From Pseudidiomarina sp. (GTDB lineage Bacteria > Pseudomonadota > Gammaproteobacteria > Enterobacterales > Alteromonadaceae): a stretch of 64,000 bases of DNA. The stretch spans positions 39,445 through 103,444 of the forward strand of contig JALQTK010000003.1 in the NCBI GenBank assembly GCA_023260975.1, in the 5' to 3' direction. Position 1 is the first letter of the stretch; every line of letters starts with the position of its first letter. Of the stretch, positions 10,329-20,887 are shown one piece after another. A program made the translations under genes and the position numbers. The notes beneath the pieces were generated by a model that was given only the letters and a program-made list of their open reading frames with translations, had not been told where the DNA came from and did no database searches.

Positions 10329-11165
10329 CTATTGTCGCACCAGTCGTATGGTTGCTGGCGGCTGTTCAAAATTTGAGCGGAACGGGTTAATGTCTAGCCC
10401 CCCACGCCGAGTATAACGGGCATATACAGTTAATTCTTGCGGCCCGAGTTGTTGCTGTATATCCATAAAAATTCGTTCGACACATTGTTCGTGGAATTCA
10501 TTATGATGCCGAAATGCCACGATGTATCGCAATAATGCAGCGCGGTCAATTTGCCGACCTCGATAGCTGATTACCACGGAGCCCCAATCGGGTTGATTGG
10601 TTATCAAACAATTTGATTTTAGCAAATGACTGTGCAGGGTTTCCTCAACCTCAAGCTGAGCCGATTGCGCGTGGGCCAGTAGCTGCGGATTATACTGATA
10701 GTCAGTAATACACAGATTCTGCTGATCGAGGCTGTCGCCGGGTAAGTCACCGATTATTAGGGTCGCTGCTTGCGTCAATGTCATCAAGTTCAGCTGCACT
10801 GGGCTGCCAGCGCAGTGTGATAAGTCGCTGACTAATTGCTGCTCGACCGCTGCCCAATTGGCCCAACGGCTGTCGTTAAAACTATTGAGGTAGAGTTTAA
10901 ACGACTTCGATTCAATCAAATTTGGGCTGCTACAGGGTACTCTAAATTCAGCCACGGCGACTTGTGGTAGGCCAGTTTCATTCAGCCACGACAATTCATA
11001 GCCGGTCCATACATCAACACCGTGAAAGGGTAACGGCTGCTCACAGCCGATGCCAATTGGGCTACGGTTGAGTTGCCGAGGCACTGCTTGCAGCAAGCCA
11101 GCATCATACTGAGATGGATAATCGGTGGGTTGCCCGAGAGTTAAATGGGCTAATGGCTGCTTCAT
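10329..11165 (-). CDS. queF: NADPH-dependent 7-cyano-7-deazaguanine reductase QueF
   Basis: Start moved to [21 protein letters not shown] at 11165; [46 protein letters not shown]. Confidence 0.95.
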   Translation of the reverse strand: MKQPLAHLTLGQPTDYPSQYDAGLLQAVPRQLNRSPIGIGCEQPLPFHGVDVWTGYELSWLNETGLPQVAVAEFRVPCSSPNLIESKSFKLYLNSFNDSRWANWAAVEQQLVSDLSHCAGSPVQLNLMTLTQAATLIIGDLPGDSLDQQNLCITDYQYNPQLLAHAQSAQLEVEETLHSHLLKSNCLITNQPDWGSVVISYRGRQIDRAALLRYIVAFRHHNEFHEQCVERIFMDIQQQLGPQELTVYARYTRRGGLDINPFRSNFEQPPATIRLVRQ

Positions 11166-11326
11166 GTAGTCATGGTACCTATTTGTCGCTAGCATACCGT
11201 GCTTTAACAAGCTTGGCAGCCGAACGCCTGGTTTCGCTGTAATGATTTCTCAAAATTTGGTTTTGCATTGTAGCGCTCAGGGTGCTGTGATGCTAGCTTA
11301 AAACGAATGTATCAAAGGACCACGGT

Positions 11327-11881
11327 ATGATGTTAACGACTGCTATTGATGACTTGATGACGGGTTATGTTGATTTTTATCAGCAGCATCGGGTTGATTT
11401 ATTGGTTGAGGTTAATCCTCAGTGGCAAGCGCCAATCTATTTGCGTGAGAGCAGCACCGACGGCTACTGGCACTGGCAACCGCAAATTCAACAGCATCCG
11501 CGCGATTTCAGCCAATTAGCCGCAGCGCTGGAGCAGCCGCTGCATGACAGCGTTGGTGAGCTATACAGCCGCTGGTATGCCGCCGATTTGGCACTTGCTT
11601 GGCAGCAACAGGCGCTGTGGTTATTGCAAGTTCATGGGCCGGAGGATAGTGAGCGGATGCAAGCCAATCAGGCCGGTCATGTGCTGATGAAACGTCGCCT
11701 GCGTCAGCCTATTACCTTATTTATAGGGGTTGCCGCAGACAGCGATGATGTGTTGATTACAGTCGATAACGACAGCGGTTCGGTTGGGCTGGAATTCGTG
11801 GGTCAGCCTCAACATCAGACTCTAGCGCCAAATCTAACCGAATTTTTACAGCAATTAAGCCCACGATTGGTAGAAAATTAA
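11327..11881 (+). CDS. syd: SecY-interacting protein Syd
   Basis: 184 aa; YVDFYQQHRVD, RDFSQLAAALEQPLHDSVGELYSRWYAADL; next to queF. Confidence 0.88.
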   Translation: MMLTTAIDDLMTGYVDFYQQHRVDLLVEVNPQWQAPIYLRESSTDGYWHWQPQIQQHPRDFSQLAAALEQPLHDSVGELYSRWYAADLALAWQQQALWLLQVHGPEDSERMQANQAGHVLMKRRLRQPITLFIGVAADSDDVLITVDNDSGSVGLEFVGQPQHQTLAPNLTEFLQQLSPRLVEN

Positions 11882-11935
11882 TCTGGAATAACGTAGTTTG
11901 TAAGTTACTGTCGATAACTTAAAAAAGGTGCTGCC

Positions 11936-12637
11936 ATGGTTGCACATGCTGATGAAACGATTGCTACTGGGCAACTGCGCTATTTAGTTGCGGAAGAGCT
12001 GAAGCTGGCCGCCTCGCTGCTCTATCAAGCGTATCAAGATGACCCGTTGTTTATGGATTTATTTCAAGCACATAAAGCCGATTATGAACAACGTTTACGG
12101 GCCATCGTGCGTGAAGAACTAGCGGTTTTTTGGGAAGCCCAGCAGCCAATGATTGGGGTGTTTGAAGGCGATAGTTTAATTGGCGTAGGGTGTTTAACGC
12201 GGCCCGGAAAAAGTTTTGGGCCGGGGCGTTATTGGCATTGGCGTTTAAAGATGCTGTTGACGGCAGGCTATGTCAGTACCTTGCAATTGGTCGATAAAGA
12301 ATTATTGATTCAACAGGCCATGCAACAGAATCTGGCCGCACAACTTACTGACCGTGACTATCATATGCTGGCATTTTTAGCGGTGCATCCGCGCTATCAG
12401 CAAAATGGCTGGGGTGAATTATTAGTTCGTGCTGCCAGCCAGGTGTTAGCTGATGATCAGCAATCTGCTGGTATAGCGGTTTATGTGACGGTGCCTAGCC
12501 ATTTGAATTTGTTTTTTCAACATGGTTATCAGGTGGTGCAGCAATTAACCGTTGGTGAAGTCAGCGGCCAATTACTGTTTTGTCCGCGTCAACAGGCTAT
12601 ACAACAGGTCAATGAGGAGGTAGCCGATGCAGTTTAA
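11936..12637 (+). CDS. GNAT family N-acetyltransferase
   Basis: 233 aa; HMLAFLAVHPRYQQNGWGELLVRAASQ acetyl-CoA binding motif, VYVTVPSHLNLFFQHGYQVV. Confidence 0.75.
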   Translation: MVAHADETIATGQLRYLVAEELKLAASLLYQAYQDDPLFMDLFQAHKADYEQRLRAIVREELAVFWEAQQPMIGVFEGDSLIGVGCLTRPGKSFGPGRYWHWRLKMLLTAGYVSTLQLVDKELLIQQAMQQNLAAQLTDRDYHMLAFLAVHPRYQQNGWGELLVRAASQVLADDQQSAGIAVYVTVPSHLNLFFQHGYQVVQQLTVGEVSGQLLFCPRQQAIQQVNEEVADAV

Positions 12638-12929
12638 TTCGTTCAAAGAATTTTATCCGTATTATCTGGCTGAACATAGCGATCGGCGTTGTCGCGCCAT
12701 GCACTATATTGGTAGCACCCTGGTATTACTGCTAATTGCCTATGTGCTGGTGACTGGGCAATGGTTGTATTTATGGCTGGTGCCCGTGATTGGTTACGGT
12801 TTTGCTTGGCTTGGCCACTTTGGTTTTGAGCACAATAAGCCCGCTACCTTTAAATACCCGGCGTATTCGCTGTTAGGTGATTGGGTTATGTATTTCCAGT
12901 TTTTGCGGCGCCGTATTTTAGCTCGGTAA
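12627..12929 (+). CDS. DUF962/Mpo1-like membrane protein
   Basis: 100 aa; FKEFYPYYLAEHSDRRCRAMHYIGSTLVL, GYGFAWLGHFGFEHNKPATFKYPAYSLLGDWVMY. Confidence 0.85.
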   Translation: MQFNSFKEFYPYYLAEHSDRRCRAMHYIGSTLVLLLIAYVLVTGQWLYLWLVPVIGYGFAWLGHFGFEHNKPATFKYPAYSLLGDWVMYFQFLRRRILAR

Positions 12930-13229
12930 GCGATAGGGTGGTGTCACCACCTTTTCTAAGCGCAAGTTAAGTAAGCTAATCGTTCCTTCGTAGCGACTTT
13001 CACCGTCGCTACTAAAGGAAAAACTATAGTGACTAAGCCAACCGACATGGCGTCCACGTTTTGCTGGGCGGCCAGCTAACCAAGCAATATCGAGAAATTG
13101 CAATTGTTGTTGCTGGCAATAACGTTCAGCATGCACTTTAGCCTGTTCGGCTTGGCGCCGGCCCTGCCAAAATAACCATGCCGTAAAACTAATCATGATC
13201 AATAGTATGGCATCACTTAACTGCATGCT
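12918..13229 (-). CDS. DUF3301 domain protein
   Basis: MQLSDAILLIMISFTAWLFWQGRRQAEQAKVHAERYCQQQQLQFLD; conserved neighbour of the DUF3549 family gene. Confidence 0.75.
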   Translation of the reverse strand, partial: SMQLSDAILLIMISFTAWLFWQGRRQAEQAKVHAERYCQQQQLQFLDIAWLAGRPAKRGRHVGWLSHYSFSFSSDGESRYEGTISLLNLRLEKVVTPPYRLPS

Positions 13230-14254
13230 GGTTGGCCCTTCAGTTGCTGCCACAATTGCTGGATTGAATTGGGCTTATCATGGCCCCGTAGCGCGACGAA
13301 TAAATGCCCGCGTAGCGCCGGTAAGCGTACCAATTCTTGCAGTAAAGCCAGCCGTAGCTCAGCCTGCGGGTGGCGTGCTAACTGGTCGAGAAAATCAGCT
13401 AACAAACGACTGTTGTTGGTTGCGATTAAAGCTGGCCATAGGCGCATAGTAATCAATACCAGCATGTCACTATCAGCGGTAGTTGTTAGTGATTGTTGTA
13501 ATGCTTGCTGCAGCGCAGGGTGGTCAGCACGGCTCGAGAGCATGCGCCAGACCACTCGTTGGCGCTCAGTAGCTAGCTGTGGCAAAGCTGCCAGCAACGG
13601 TTCAACTAAGCCAACAGGTAACTGCGGATGCTCCATGGCTTGCGCTAAGGCGTGTAAAAATGGCAACGGCAAGCTATCAAGCTGGGTTACTAATCGATCG
13701 TGCAGGTCACTCATATGCGCTAGTCGTACCGCCACATCATGGATACCTTGAATACCAAGTTGTTGCCATTGGTATTGCTGTGGCTGGCGTAGAAAGCGCT
13801 CGACGGCGGCACAGTGCAACGATGGTGGTTGGCCAAACAACTCGCGCAGCTGCGCATGCAGCGCCGCCTGTTGCACGGTACTCGGATTAAATAGGTAGGG
13901 GCTCTGCTGTAATTGCTGTTGCTGCTGCTCAGTGAGTGCGCCGGTCAGTTGTTGACCCAACAGCGCCAGTACTTGGCTAATAAAGTGTTGTTGCGCTTGC
14001 TGGTCGAGCAGGCCGCGTTCATCAATAGGTAACTTTAGTAACCAAATAAAAGGCTCAGGTCGGTTCGATAATTGTGGCCAAAATACCAAGGCATACTGTG
14101 CATGGTTTTGATGCGGATACGGATAGGGCGCGCGTTGCTCGGCGATGGCGGCGAATTCACTGGTACTGATTGGTTGAACGCGCCGGCCAAGATCATAGCA
14201 GCGATAGTCGCATTGTCCCTGTTGCAGCAGTTCATGCAGATTGGCAATACTCAT
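13217..14254 (-). CDS. DUF3549 family protein
   Basis: 345 aa; MSIANLHELLQQGQCDYRCYDLGRRVQPIS, PYPYPHQNHAQYALVFWP. Confidence 0.75.
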   Translation of the reverse strand: MSIANLHELLQQGQCDYRCYDLGRRVQPISTSEFAAIAEQRAPYPYPHQNHAQYALVFWPQLSNRPEPFIWLLKLPIDERGLLDQQAQQHFISQVLALLGQQLTGALTEQQQQQLQQSPYLFNPSTVQQAALHAQLRELFGQPPSLHCAAVERFLRQPQQYQWQQLGIQGIHDVAVRLAHMSDLHDRLVTQLDSLPLPFLHALAQAMEHPQLPVGLVEPLLAALPQLATERQRVVWRMLSSRADHPALQQALQQSLTTTADSDMLVLITMRLWPALIATNNSRLLADFLDQLARHPQAELRLALLQELVRLPALRGHLFVALRGHDKPNSIQQLWQQLKGQPACS

Positions 14255-14327
14255 CAGACTTGCATCATTTTAATTTTTGCGGAACTATGAGCGCCATTAT
14301 ACCGATCAATCAGTCGTGGAGATAGTC

Positions 14328-14672
14328 ATGGACCAACGCCAACGGGCTGCGCGATTATTAGAGCGCATTGAGGCCGAATTGCATGGTTTAGGCTTGTGGC
14401 AAAACCACTTTCCGTCGTCGCAGGCATTAGCAAGCGACCAGCCCTTTGCGATCGATACGCTGGATTTTCACCAGTGGCTGCAGTTTATTTTACTACCGCG
14501 AATGTGGGAGATGATCGATGGCGAGCATCCGTTACCGCAGAATATCGCGGTAAGTCCGATGGCAGTGCAAGTGTATAGCGACAAACTTGAGCATCATGAA
14601 GAACTGATATTGGCGTTGCGCCAGTTCGACATCTTACTCAGTGGCAGTGATCCGCTCGCTGACGATGTCTGA
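14328..14672 (+). CDS. YqcC family protein
   Basis: Start at MDQRQRAARLLERIEAELHGLGLW; FAIDTLDFHQWLQFILLPRM; next to truC as in enterics. Confidence 0.85.
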   Translation: MDQRQRAARLLERIEAELHGLGLWQNHFPSSQALASDQPFAIDTLDFHQWLQFILLPRMWEMIDGEHPLPQNIAVSPMAVQVYSDKLEHHEELILALRQFDILLSGSDPLADDV

Positions 14673-15375
14673 GCTCACTCTGGTTTATGATGATCCGCAC
14701 CTAGTCGTTATTGATAAACCGGCGGGGTTATTGGTCCACCGCAGCTGGATAGCGCGCGAGGCAACTGAGTTTGCGATGCAAAAACTGCGTGATCAAATTG
14801 GTCAGCGGGTTTACCCAGTACATCGGCTCGATCGTCCAACCTCCGGATTATTAGTGTTTGGCAAAGATCCCGAAAGTGCGCGATTACTCAGTGAACAATT
14901 TGCCGAGCGCCAGGTGGTAAAACGCTATCATGCCGTGGTGCGGGGCTATCTTGGTGATGGGGTGTTGGATTATCCACTCAAAGAAGAATTGGATAAGATT
15001 GCTGATCACCAGGCACAGCAACACAAAGAGCCGCAAACAGCAGTGACTGCCTATCGTTGCCTGCAGCAGTTTGAGTTGCCGGTGGCAGTGACGGACCGGC
15101 ATGCCACCAGTCGTTATTCACTGATGGAATTGGCACCCAAGACTGGGCGTAAGCATCAGCTGCGGCGGCACATGGCACACTTGCGGCACCCGATTATTGG
15201 AGACACGCGCCATGGCGATAGCCGACAAAACCGCTATTTCCGTGAGCAGCATGGTATAAATCGGTTACTGCTAGCGGCCACGGGGTTGCAGTTTAAACAC
15301 CCCTATAGCAACGCAATGATTGATCTGGAAGTGGCTATTCCAGCAGTATTTTTAGCGCCTTTTAGTTCCTTCTAG
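14665..15375 (+). CDS. truC: tRNA pseudouridine(65) synthase TruC
   Basis: Start at MSELTLVYDD; VIDKPAGLLVHRS, VHRLDRPTSGLLVFGK, APKTGRKHQLRRHMAHLRHPIIGDTRHGD. Confidence 0.93.
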   Translation: MSELTLVYDDPHLVVIDKPAGLLVHRSWIAREATEFAMQKLRDQIGQRVYPVHRLDRPTSGLLVFGKDPESARLLSEQFAERQVVKRYHAVVRGYLGDGVLDYPLKEELDKIADHQAQQHKEPQTAVTAYRCLQQFELPVAVTDRHATSRYSLMELAPKTGRKHQLRRHMAHLRHPIIGDTRHGDSRQNRYFREQHGINRLLLAATGLQFKHPYSNAMIDLEVAIPAVFLAPFSSF

Positions 15376-15400
15376 CGCCTATCAAGGTAACCAGCGCGCA

Positions 15401-18028
15401 TCAATCCAGTGCAGCGATAATAGCTCGGCGTAAGTGCTCTCGTTGATCGCTATTAAGCGCTTGTTGCTGACGCGTAGAAACCACAAAAAGATCTTCTGCT
15501 TGCTCACCGACGGTGGTTATTTTCGCCGCTAAAATATTGATATCTAAATCTTGCAACACCCGAGCAACACGCGCAACTAGGCCAGGGCGGTCTAGGGTAG
15601 TTAACTCAAAGGCGCTGCGGCGTTGATTCTTTTCAGCGACAAATTCCACCCGTGTCGGTACCGAAAAACTGCGCAGCTGGCGCGGTATTCGCCGCTGGCT
15701 GTAGGGCACCTGCTGGCGTTTGCGTAGTACATCGTGCAATTGCTGATGTAATCGTTCACAGGCGCCAGCATCGCTCAGGGCTTGACCTTGCTCATTGAGA
15801 ATGACAAAGGTATCCATGACATAACCATCGCGGGTGGCGAGAATTTGGGCATCATGAATACTAATACCCTGACTATCTAAAACAGCCGCTACCGCAGCAA
15901 ATAAATTGGCTTGCTCTTGCGTATAAATAAACAGCTCAGTGGTACCACGATTATTCTCGTCGCCGATTAAAATCAGTGGTAATTCATGGTCATCGCGAAG
16001 CGCAGCGATAGCCCGCGTGTGCCAACAAATTTGCTCGGCTTGATGGCGTAAAAAATAATCTGCGGTGAAACGTGACCACAGCTGTTGTATCTGCTCATGT
16101 GGTTCGCCGGCGCTCAACAGCAAGGCTAATGCTTGTTGCTGATTTTGGTTAATCCGAGCACGTAATTCGACTGCTGCCGATGGCTTGCTTTGCTGCAAGA
16201 AGTTACTGGTAGCGAGATACAAATTTTCTAATAGGGTGGCTTTCCAATTGTTCCACAAGGTGCTGTTGGTGGCACGGATATCAGCGACGGTAAGGCAATA
16301 CAAGTAATCAAGATGCTGCTGACTAACCATCAATTGGGCGAATTCACGGACTACTTCAGGATCGTGAATATCACGTTTTTGTGCAGTGACCGACATCACT
16401 AAATGGTGTTTTACTAACCAGCTAATAAGCTCTGCGTCTGGCTGGTCTAAATCATGAGCAACAGCGAAGTGAAGCGCATCAATAGCACCTAATTCAGAGT
16501 GATCACCGCCACGACCTTTGGCGATATCGTGAAAAATACCAGCTAGGTAGAGCAATTCGGGTTTATCAAAACTCGCCACTAAATCAGCACAAATAGGAAA
16601 CTCGCTGGCATAGCTCGGATCGCTGTAACGATATAAATTGCGGACCACCCGATAACTGTGCTCATCAACCGTGTAGGCATGAAATAAATCGAACTGCATT
16701 TGCCCGACAATTTGCTGCCATTGCGGCAAATAATGGGCCAGTATTTTGTGCTTATGCATCAGAGTCAGGGCATGACCACAGCCATTTGGATGGCGTATAA
16801 TCGCCATGAATAATTCGCGACAGCTGGCGTCATCAGAGAGTGGGCGGCGCAGCTCACGACGGGCATTACGCAGTAACCGAATGGTTTGTGCTTGCACTGC
16901 ACTGATATCACCTTGCTCAGCAATCACTAAAAAAAAGCCGAGCAGTTGGCGTGGGTGACTAAATACTTGGTCATGGCGCGCTACGATGGTGTGACCAAGG
17001 CGCTTAAAGTCGGCATTGAGTTCAAGTGCCTGGTGACGCTCGGTTGACAGCGCGGATTGAGCCGTCGGTTGCAATAAAATGGCTTGCTCAAAGAATTGCA
17101 GCAACATGGCATTCAATTCACTGACCGCCACCACGGCATTAAAATAATCTTTCATCATCGCTTCAACCGCTTGTTTACCTGGCTCGCCATAACCCATGCG
17201 CGCCGCCACGCCAGGTTGGTAATCAAATAGCAGACGATCTTCTTTTTTGCCAGCCTCTAAATGCAGCGCAAAGCGCACACTCCAGAGAAAATCTTGGTGG
17301 TTGCGTAACTCAATCAATTCCGCTGCGGTGACGTAGCCATAGTCAACTAAGGCTTCGTCGCTTTGGGTTTGGAAATGGCGTTTGGCGATCCAACTGATGG
17401 TTTGGATATCACGCAGCCCACCGGGGCTACTCTTAATATTCGGCTCGAGGTTGTAGGCGGTACTATGATACTGCTGGTGGCGCTGCTGTTGTTCTTGCAG
17501 TTTGGCCTGATAGAAATTACGGCTACTCCAGGGCAGGTGATGATGCACTTCCATGGTAAAACGGGCCGCCAACTCTTTATCACCAATTAGCCAGCGATGC
17601 TCAAGTAAACTGGTCGCAGTACTAATATCGTCAGCTGCTTGCGCTAAGCTTTCAGCGATAGTACGAAGACTATGGCCGACATCCAGCCGGACATCCCATA
17701 ACCATTGCACAAACTGAGTAAGCGCTTGATTAGTCGCCTGGTCTAAAGGTTGTTGATGGAGAATTAATAAGTCAATGTCCGACCCAGGATGCAGGGTGCC
17801 GCGACCATAACCGCCGACAGCGAGCACACACAGTTGTTGCTCCGGAAGCTTCAGCTGACGCCATAAATAACCAATTAAACTATCTATAAGCGCACTGCGT
17901 TGTTGTAGTAATTGCTCGATAGTCGCACTTGAAAACGCCTGTGCTTGTTGTTGCTGAAGCTGCTCAAGTTGCTCACGAAGCTGGCTGAGCTCGACGGTTT
18001 GTGGCCAGGTTACAGCCGCTGCGGTCAT
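15401..18028 (-). CDS. glnD: [Protein-PII] uridylyltransferase / bifunctional uridylyl-removing enzyme GlnD
   Basis: 875 aa; AVGGYGRGTLHPGSDIDLLIL nucleotidyltransferase motif, FHDIAKGRGGDHSELG HD motif, C-terminal ACT repeats. Confidence 0.97.
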   Translation of the reverse strand: MTAAAVTWPQTVELSQLREQLEQLQQQQAQAFSSATIEQLLQQRSALIDSLIGYLWRQLKLPEQQLCVLAVGGYGRGTLHPGSDIDLLILHQQPLDQATNQALTQFVQWLWDVRLDVGHSLRTIAESLAQAADDISTATSLLEHRWLIGDKELAARFTMEVHHHLPWSSRNFYQAKLQEQQQRHQQYHSTAYNLEPNIKSSPGGLRDIQTISWIAKRHFQTQSDEALVDYGYVTAAELIELRNHQDFLWSVRFALHLEAGKKEDRLLFDYQPGVAARMGYGEPGKQAVEAMMKDYFNAVVAVSELNAMLLQFFEQAILLQPTAQSALSTERHQALELNADFKRLGHTIVARHDQVFSHPRQLLGFFLVIAEQGDISAVQAQTIRLLRNARRELRRPLSDDASCRELFMAIIRHPNGCGHALTLMHKHKILAHYLPQWQQIVGQMQFDLFHAYTVDEHSYRVVRNLYRYSDPSYASEFPICADLVASFDKPELLYLAGIFHDIAKGRGGDHSELGAIDALHFAVAHDLDQPDAELISWLVKHHLVMSVTAQKRDIHDPEVVREFAQLMVSQQHLDYLYCLTVADIRATNSTLWNNWKATLLENLYLATSNFLQQSKPSAAVELRARINQNQQQALALLLSAGEPHEQIQQLWSRFTADYFLRHQAEQICWHTRAIAALRDDHELPLILIGDENNRGTTELFIYTQEQANLFAAVAAVLDSQGISIHDAQILATRDGYVMDTFVILNEQGQALSDAGACERLHQQLHDVLRKRQQVPYSQRRIPRQLRSFSVPTRVEFVAEKNQRRSAFELTTLDRPGLVARVARVLQDLDINILAAKITTVGEQAEDLFVVSTRQQQALNSDQREHLRRAIIAALD

Positions 18029-18823
18029 TTAGGCCACGCTCGAGTGATCGATTATACGTGCTAGCTGCTCATCACTGCGCAGGGTCAATACTTCGACGCC
18101 AGTTTCTGTTACCAGCAGGGTGTGTTCCCATTGCGCGCTTAAACTGCGGTCTTTGGTTAATACCGTCCAACCATCACGCATCAGTTTAGTGTGGCGTTTA
18201 CCGGCATTAACCATCGGTTCAATGGTGAAGCACATACCGGGTTTGAGCACCTCGCCGGTACCTGGGGTACCGTAGTGCAGAATTTGTGGTTCTTCATGAA
18301 AGGTGGCGCCAATGCCATGGCCACAATATTCACGCACAATAGAATAGCCATTGGCTTCAGCATGCTGTTGAATGGCTGCGGCAAAATCGCCGAAACGAAT
18401 TCCTGGGCGGACCATATTAATTGCCAAATAGAGGCATTCTTGGGTGACCCGAATCAGTCGTTCGGCCAGAATGCTCGGTTGCCCAATCACGAACATTCGC
18501 GATGTATCACCATGATAGCCGTCGACAATAACGGTGACATCAAGGTTCATGATATCGCCGTCTTTCAGCGGTTTGTCGTTGGGAATACCATGACAGACCA
18601 CATGATTGAGTGAGGTACAGACCGATTTTGGAAAACCATGATAATTCAGCGGTGCCGGTATCGCGCCTTTGGCGACTATGTAATCATGGCAACGCTGGTC
18701 GATTTCATCGGTGCTTACGCCAGCTTTCACAAACGGCGCAATCATTTCTAGCACCTCGGCAGCAAACTGGCCGGCAATACGCATTTTTTCGATTTGCTCA
18801 GGGGTTTTTATAATAATACTCAT
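18029..18823 (-). CDS. map: Type I methionine aminopeptidase
   Basis: 264 aa; IIKTPEQIEKMRIAGQ, CTSLNHVVCHGIP, EYCGHGIGATFHEEPQILHYG. Confidence 0.97.
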   Translation of the reverse strand: MSIIIKTPEQIEKMRIAGQFAAEVLEMIAPFVKAGVSTDEIDQRCHDYIVAKGAIPAPLNYHGFPKSVCTSLNHVVCHGIPNDKPLKDGDIMNLDVTVIVDGYHGDTSRMFVIGQPSILAERLIRVTQECLYLAINMVRPGIRFGDFAAAIQQHAEANGYSIVREYCGHGIGATFHEEPQILHYGTPGTGEVLKPGMCFTIEPMVNAGKRHTKLMRDGWTVLTKDRSLSAQWEHTLLVTETGVEVLTLRSDEQLARIIDHSSVA

Positions 18824-18916
18824 GCCAATCAGTCGTCGCTTCGCTTATACACTCAAAAGGTGCTTTAGTTTAGCAGTTTGACGCGAGCTGTAAAAGTATA
18901 AAAGGCGGCATAAAAG

Positions 18917-18946
18917 TTGCGCTGCAATGGCTTTTCATGGTATAAA
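18917..18946 (+). promoter_or_regulatory. Putative sigma70 promoter of rpsB-tsf
   Basis: TTGCGC (18917-18922), 18 nt spacer, extended -10 TGGTATAAA with TATAAA at 18941-18946, followed by a GCGCGCGC discriminator. Confidence 0.6.
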
Positions 18947-18952
18947 GCGCGC

Positions 18953-19133
18953 GCACTTTCAATCACTACTGTTTTTCACAAACGGTAAATAGGTTGCAAG
19001 GCATTAACTTAAACACACACATACATCGTCACATCGTTCGGGGTGCTTGCGCCGGCAACCGTGTTTATCACGAGCCACGCGGGTCGAATTATGGGATGTA
19101 TGGAGGCATAACCCCTTACAAAGGAAACTTATC
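18953..19133 (+). ncRNA. Long structured 5' leader of rpsB, candidate S2-responsive autoregulatory leader
   Basis: About 180 nt non-coding leader between the predicted TSS and the rpsB ATG at 19134; autoregulatory rpsB leaders are described in gammaproteobacteria; boundaries approximate. Confidence 0.5.
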
Positions 19134-19865
19134 ATGGCAAACGTGTCAATGCGTGACATGCTGCAAGCTGGCGTCCACTTCGGTCACCAAACGCGCTTCT
19201 GGAACCCTAAGATGAAACCGTTCATCTTCGGCGCTCGCAACAAAATTCATATTATCAACTTAGAAAAAACTGTACCGATGTTCAACGATGCGTTGAGCTT
19301 CTTGCAACACGTTGCATCGAATAAAGGTAAAGTATTATTTGTTGGTACCAAACGCTCAGCCACTGAATCTGTTCAAGAAGCTGCGATCGCGAGCAAACAG
19401 TTTTATGTGAACCATCGCTGGTTAGGCGGTATGTTGACTAACTGGAAAACTGTTCGTCAATCAATTAAGCGTTTGAAAGAGTTAGAAATTCAAAGCCAAG
19501 ATGGCACCTTTGAAAAGCTTACCAAGAAAGAAGCGTTGGTAAATACCCGCGAAATGGAAAAGCTAGAGAAGAGCCTTGGTGGTATTAAAGATATGGCTGG
19601 TTTACCAGACGTATTATTTGTGATCGACGCTGACCACGAACATATTGCCATTAAAGAAGCCAACAACCTCGGCATTCCAGTAATTTCGGTGGTTGATACG
19701 AACTCAAACCCTGATGGCGTTGATTATGTCATTCCAGGTAACGACGATGCCATTCGTGCAGTGCAACTGTATTTGAATGCAGCGGCTGCAGCGATCAACG
19801 AAGGCCGCGGCGCGGTTGTTGAAGGTAAAGCAGACGATTTCGTTGTAGCTGACGAAACCGAATAA
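19134..19865 (+). CDS. rpsB: 30S ribosomal protein S2
   Basis: Start moved to [46 protein letters not shown]; preceded by AAGGAAA. Confidence 0.98.
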   Translation: MANVSMRDMLQAGVHFGHQTRFWNPKMKPFIFGARNKIHIINLEKTVPMFNDALSFLQHVASNKGKVLFVGTKRSATESVQEAAIASKQFYVNHRWLGGMLTNWKTVRQSIKRLKELEIQSQDGTFEKLTKKEALVNTREMEKLEKSLGGIKDMAGLPDVLFVIDADHEHIAIKEANNLGIPVISVVDTNSNPDGVDYVIPGNDDAIRAVQLYLNAAAAAINEGRGAVVEGKADDFVVADETE

Positions 19866-19891
19866 AGTCATCAGATTAAGAGGACCAAGCA

Positions 19892-20770
19892 ATGGCTATT
19901 ACAGCAGCTCTGGTAAAAGAACTGCGCGAGCGCACAGCCGCTGGCATGATGGATTGTAAGAAAGCACTTGAAGAGACCCATGGTGATATCGAAGCAGCAA
20001 TTGAACTGATGCGTAAAAGTGGTCAGGCAAAAGCGGCTAAGAAAGCCGGTCGTATTGCAGCTGAAGGTGTTATCTTGGTGAAAACTGCCGGTAACGTCGG
20101 TACTGTAGTTGAACTAAACTGCGAAACTGACTTCGTTGCTCGTGATGATAACTTTGTCGGTTTTGGCGAGAAAGTTATCAACGCGGCGTTTGCCAACCAA
20201 GAAAACGACATTGAAAAACTGTTAGCGACCGATATTGGTGGTGCTACGGTTGAAGAGACACGTTCAACGCTGGTTGCTAAAATCGGTGAAAACATGAACG
20301 TACGTCGGGTACTGACACTGAACGCTGGTGACATCGTTGAAAGTTATGTTCATGGTGGTCGTATTGGTGTGTTGGTGGCGCTGAAGGGTGGCTCTGCCGA
20401 ATTAGCCAAAGATGTTGCAATGCACGTCGCCGCTAGTTCGCCACAATTCGTCAAGCCAGAAGATGTATCGTCTGAAGTGGTCGAAATGGAGCGCCGTATT
20501 CAATTAGATATCGCGATGCAAAGTGGTAAGCCACAAGACATCGCCGAGAAGATGATTGAAGGCCGTATGCGTAAATTCACCGGTGAAATCAGTTTGACTG
20601 GTCAAGCATTTGTGAAAGATCCAGCGATCACTGTTGGTGAGTTACTGAAGCAAAAAGGTGCTGAAATCATTACTTTCGTACGTTATGAAGTGGGTGAAGG
20701 CATCGAGAAGAAATCAGAAGATTTCGCGGCTGAAGTACAAGCACAAATGGCAGCAGCGAAAAAGGGCTAA
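19892..20770 (+). CDS. tsf: Elongation factor Ts
   Basis: [41 protein letters not shown]. Confidence 0.98.
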   Translation: MAITAALVKELRERTAAGMMDCKKALEETHGDIEAAIELMRKSGQAKAAKKAGRIAAEGVILVKTAGNVGTVVELNCETDFVARDDNFVGFGEKVINAAFANQENDIEKLLATDIGGATVEETRSTLVAKIGENMNVRRVLTLNAGDIVESYVHGGRIGVLVALKGGSAELAKDVAMHVAASSPQFVKPEDVSSEVVEMERRIQLDIAMQSGKPQDIAEKMIEGRMRKFTGEISLTGQAFVKDPAITVGELLKQKGAEIITFVRYEVGEGIEKKSEDFAAEVQAQMAAAKKG

Positions 20771-20808
20771 GCCCGATGACGCTCACACCATTGGTGACGA
20801 GGTAACAG

Positions 20809-20845
20809 AAAACCGCATCATGCCTAGCACGATGCGGTTTTTTTT
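20809..20845 (+). terminator. Intrinsic terminator after tsf
   Basis: AACCGCATC-atgcctagcac-GATGCGGTTtttttt. Confidence 0.85.
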
Positions 20846-20887
20846 GGGCATAATACAAGGGTACCCCTGCAAATGGAGATCGAACCA

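Noticed and set aside
18994-19215. 73 aa ORF in the rpsB leader overlapping rpsB
   Set aside because: Non-ATG start, overlaps rpsB out of frame, and the region is better explained as a structured untranslated leader.
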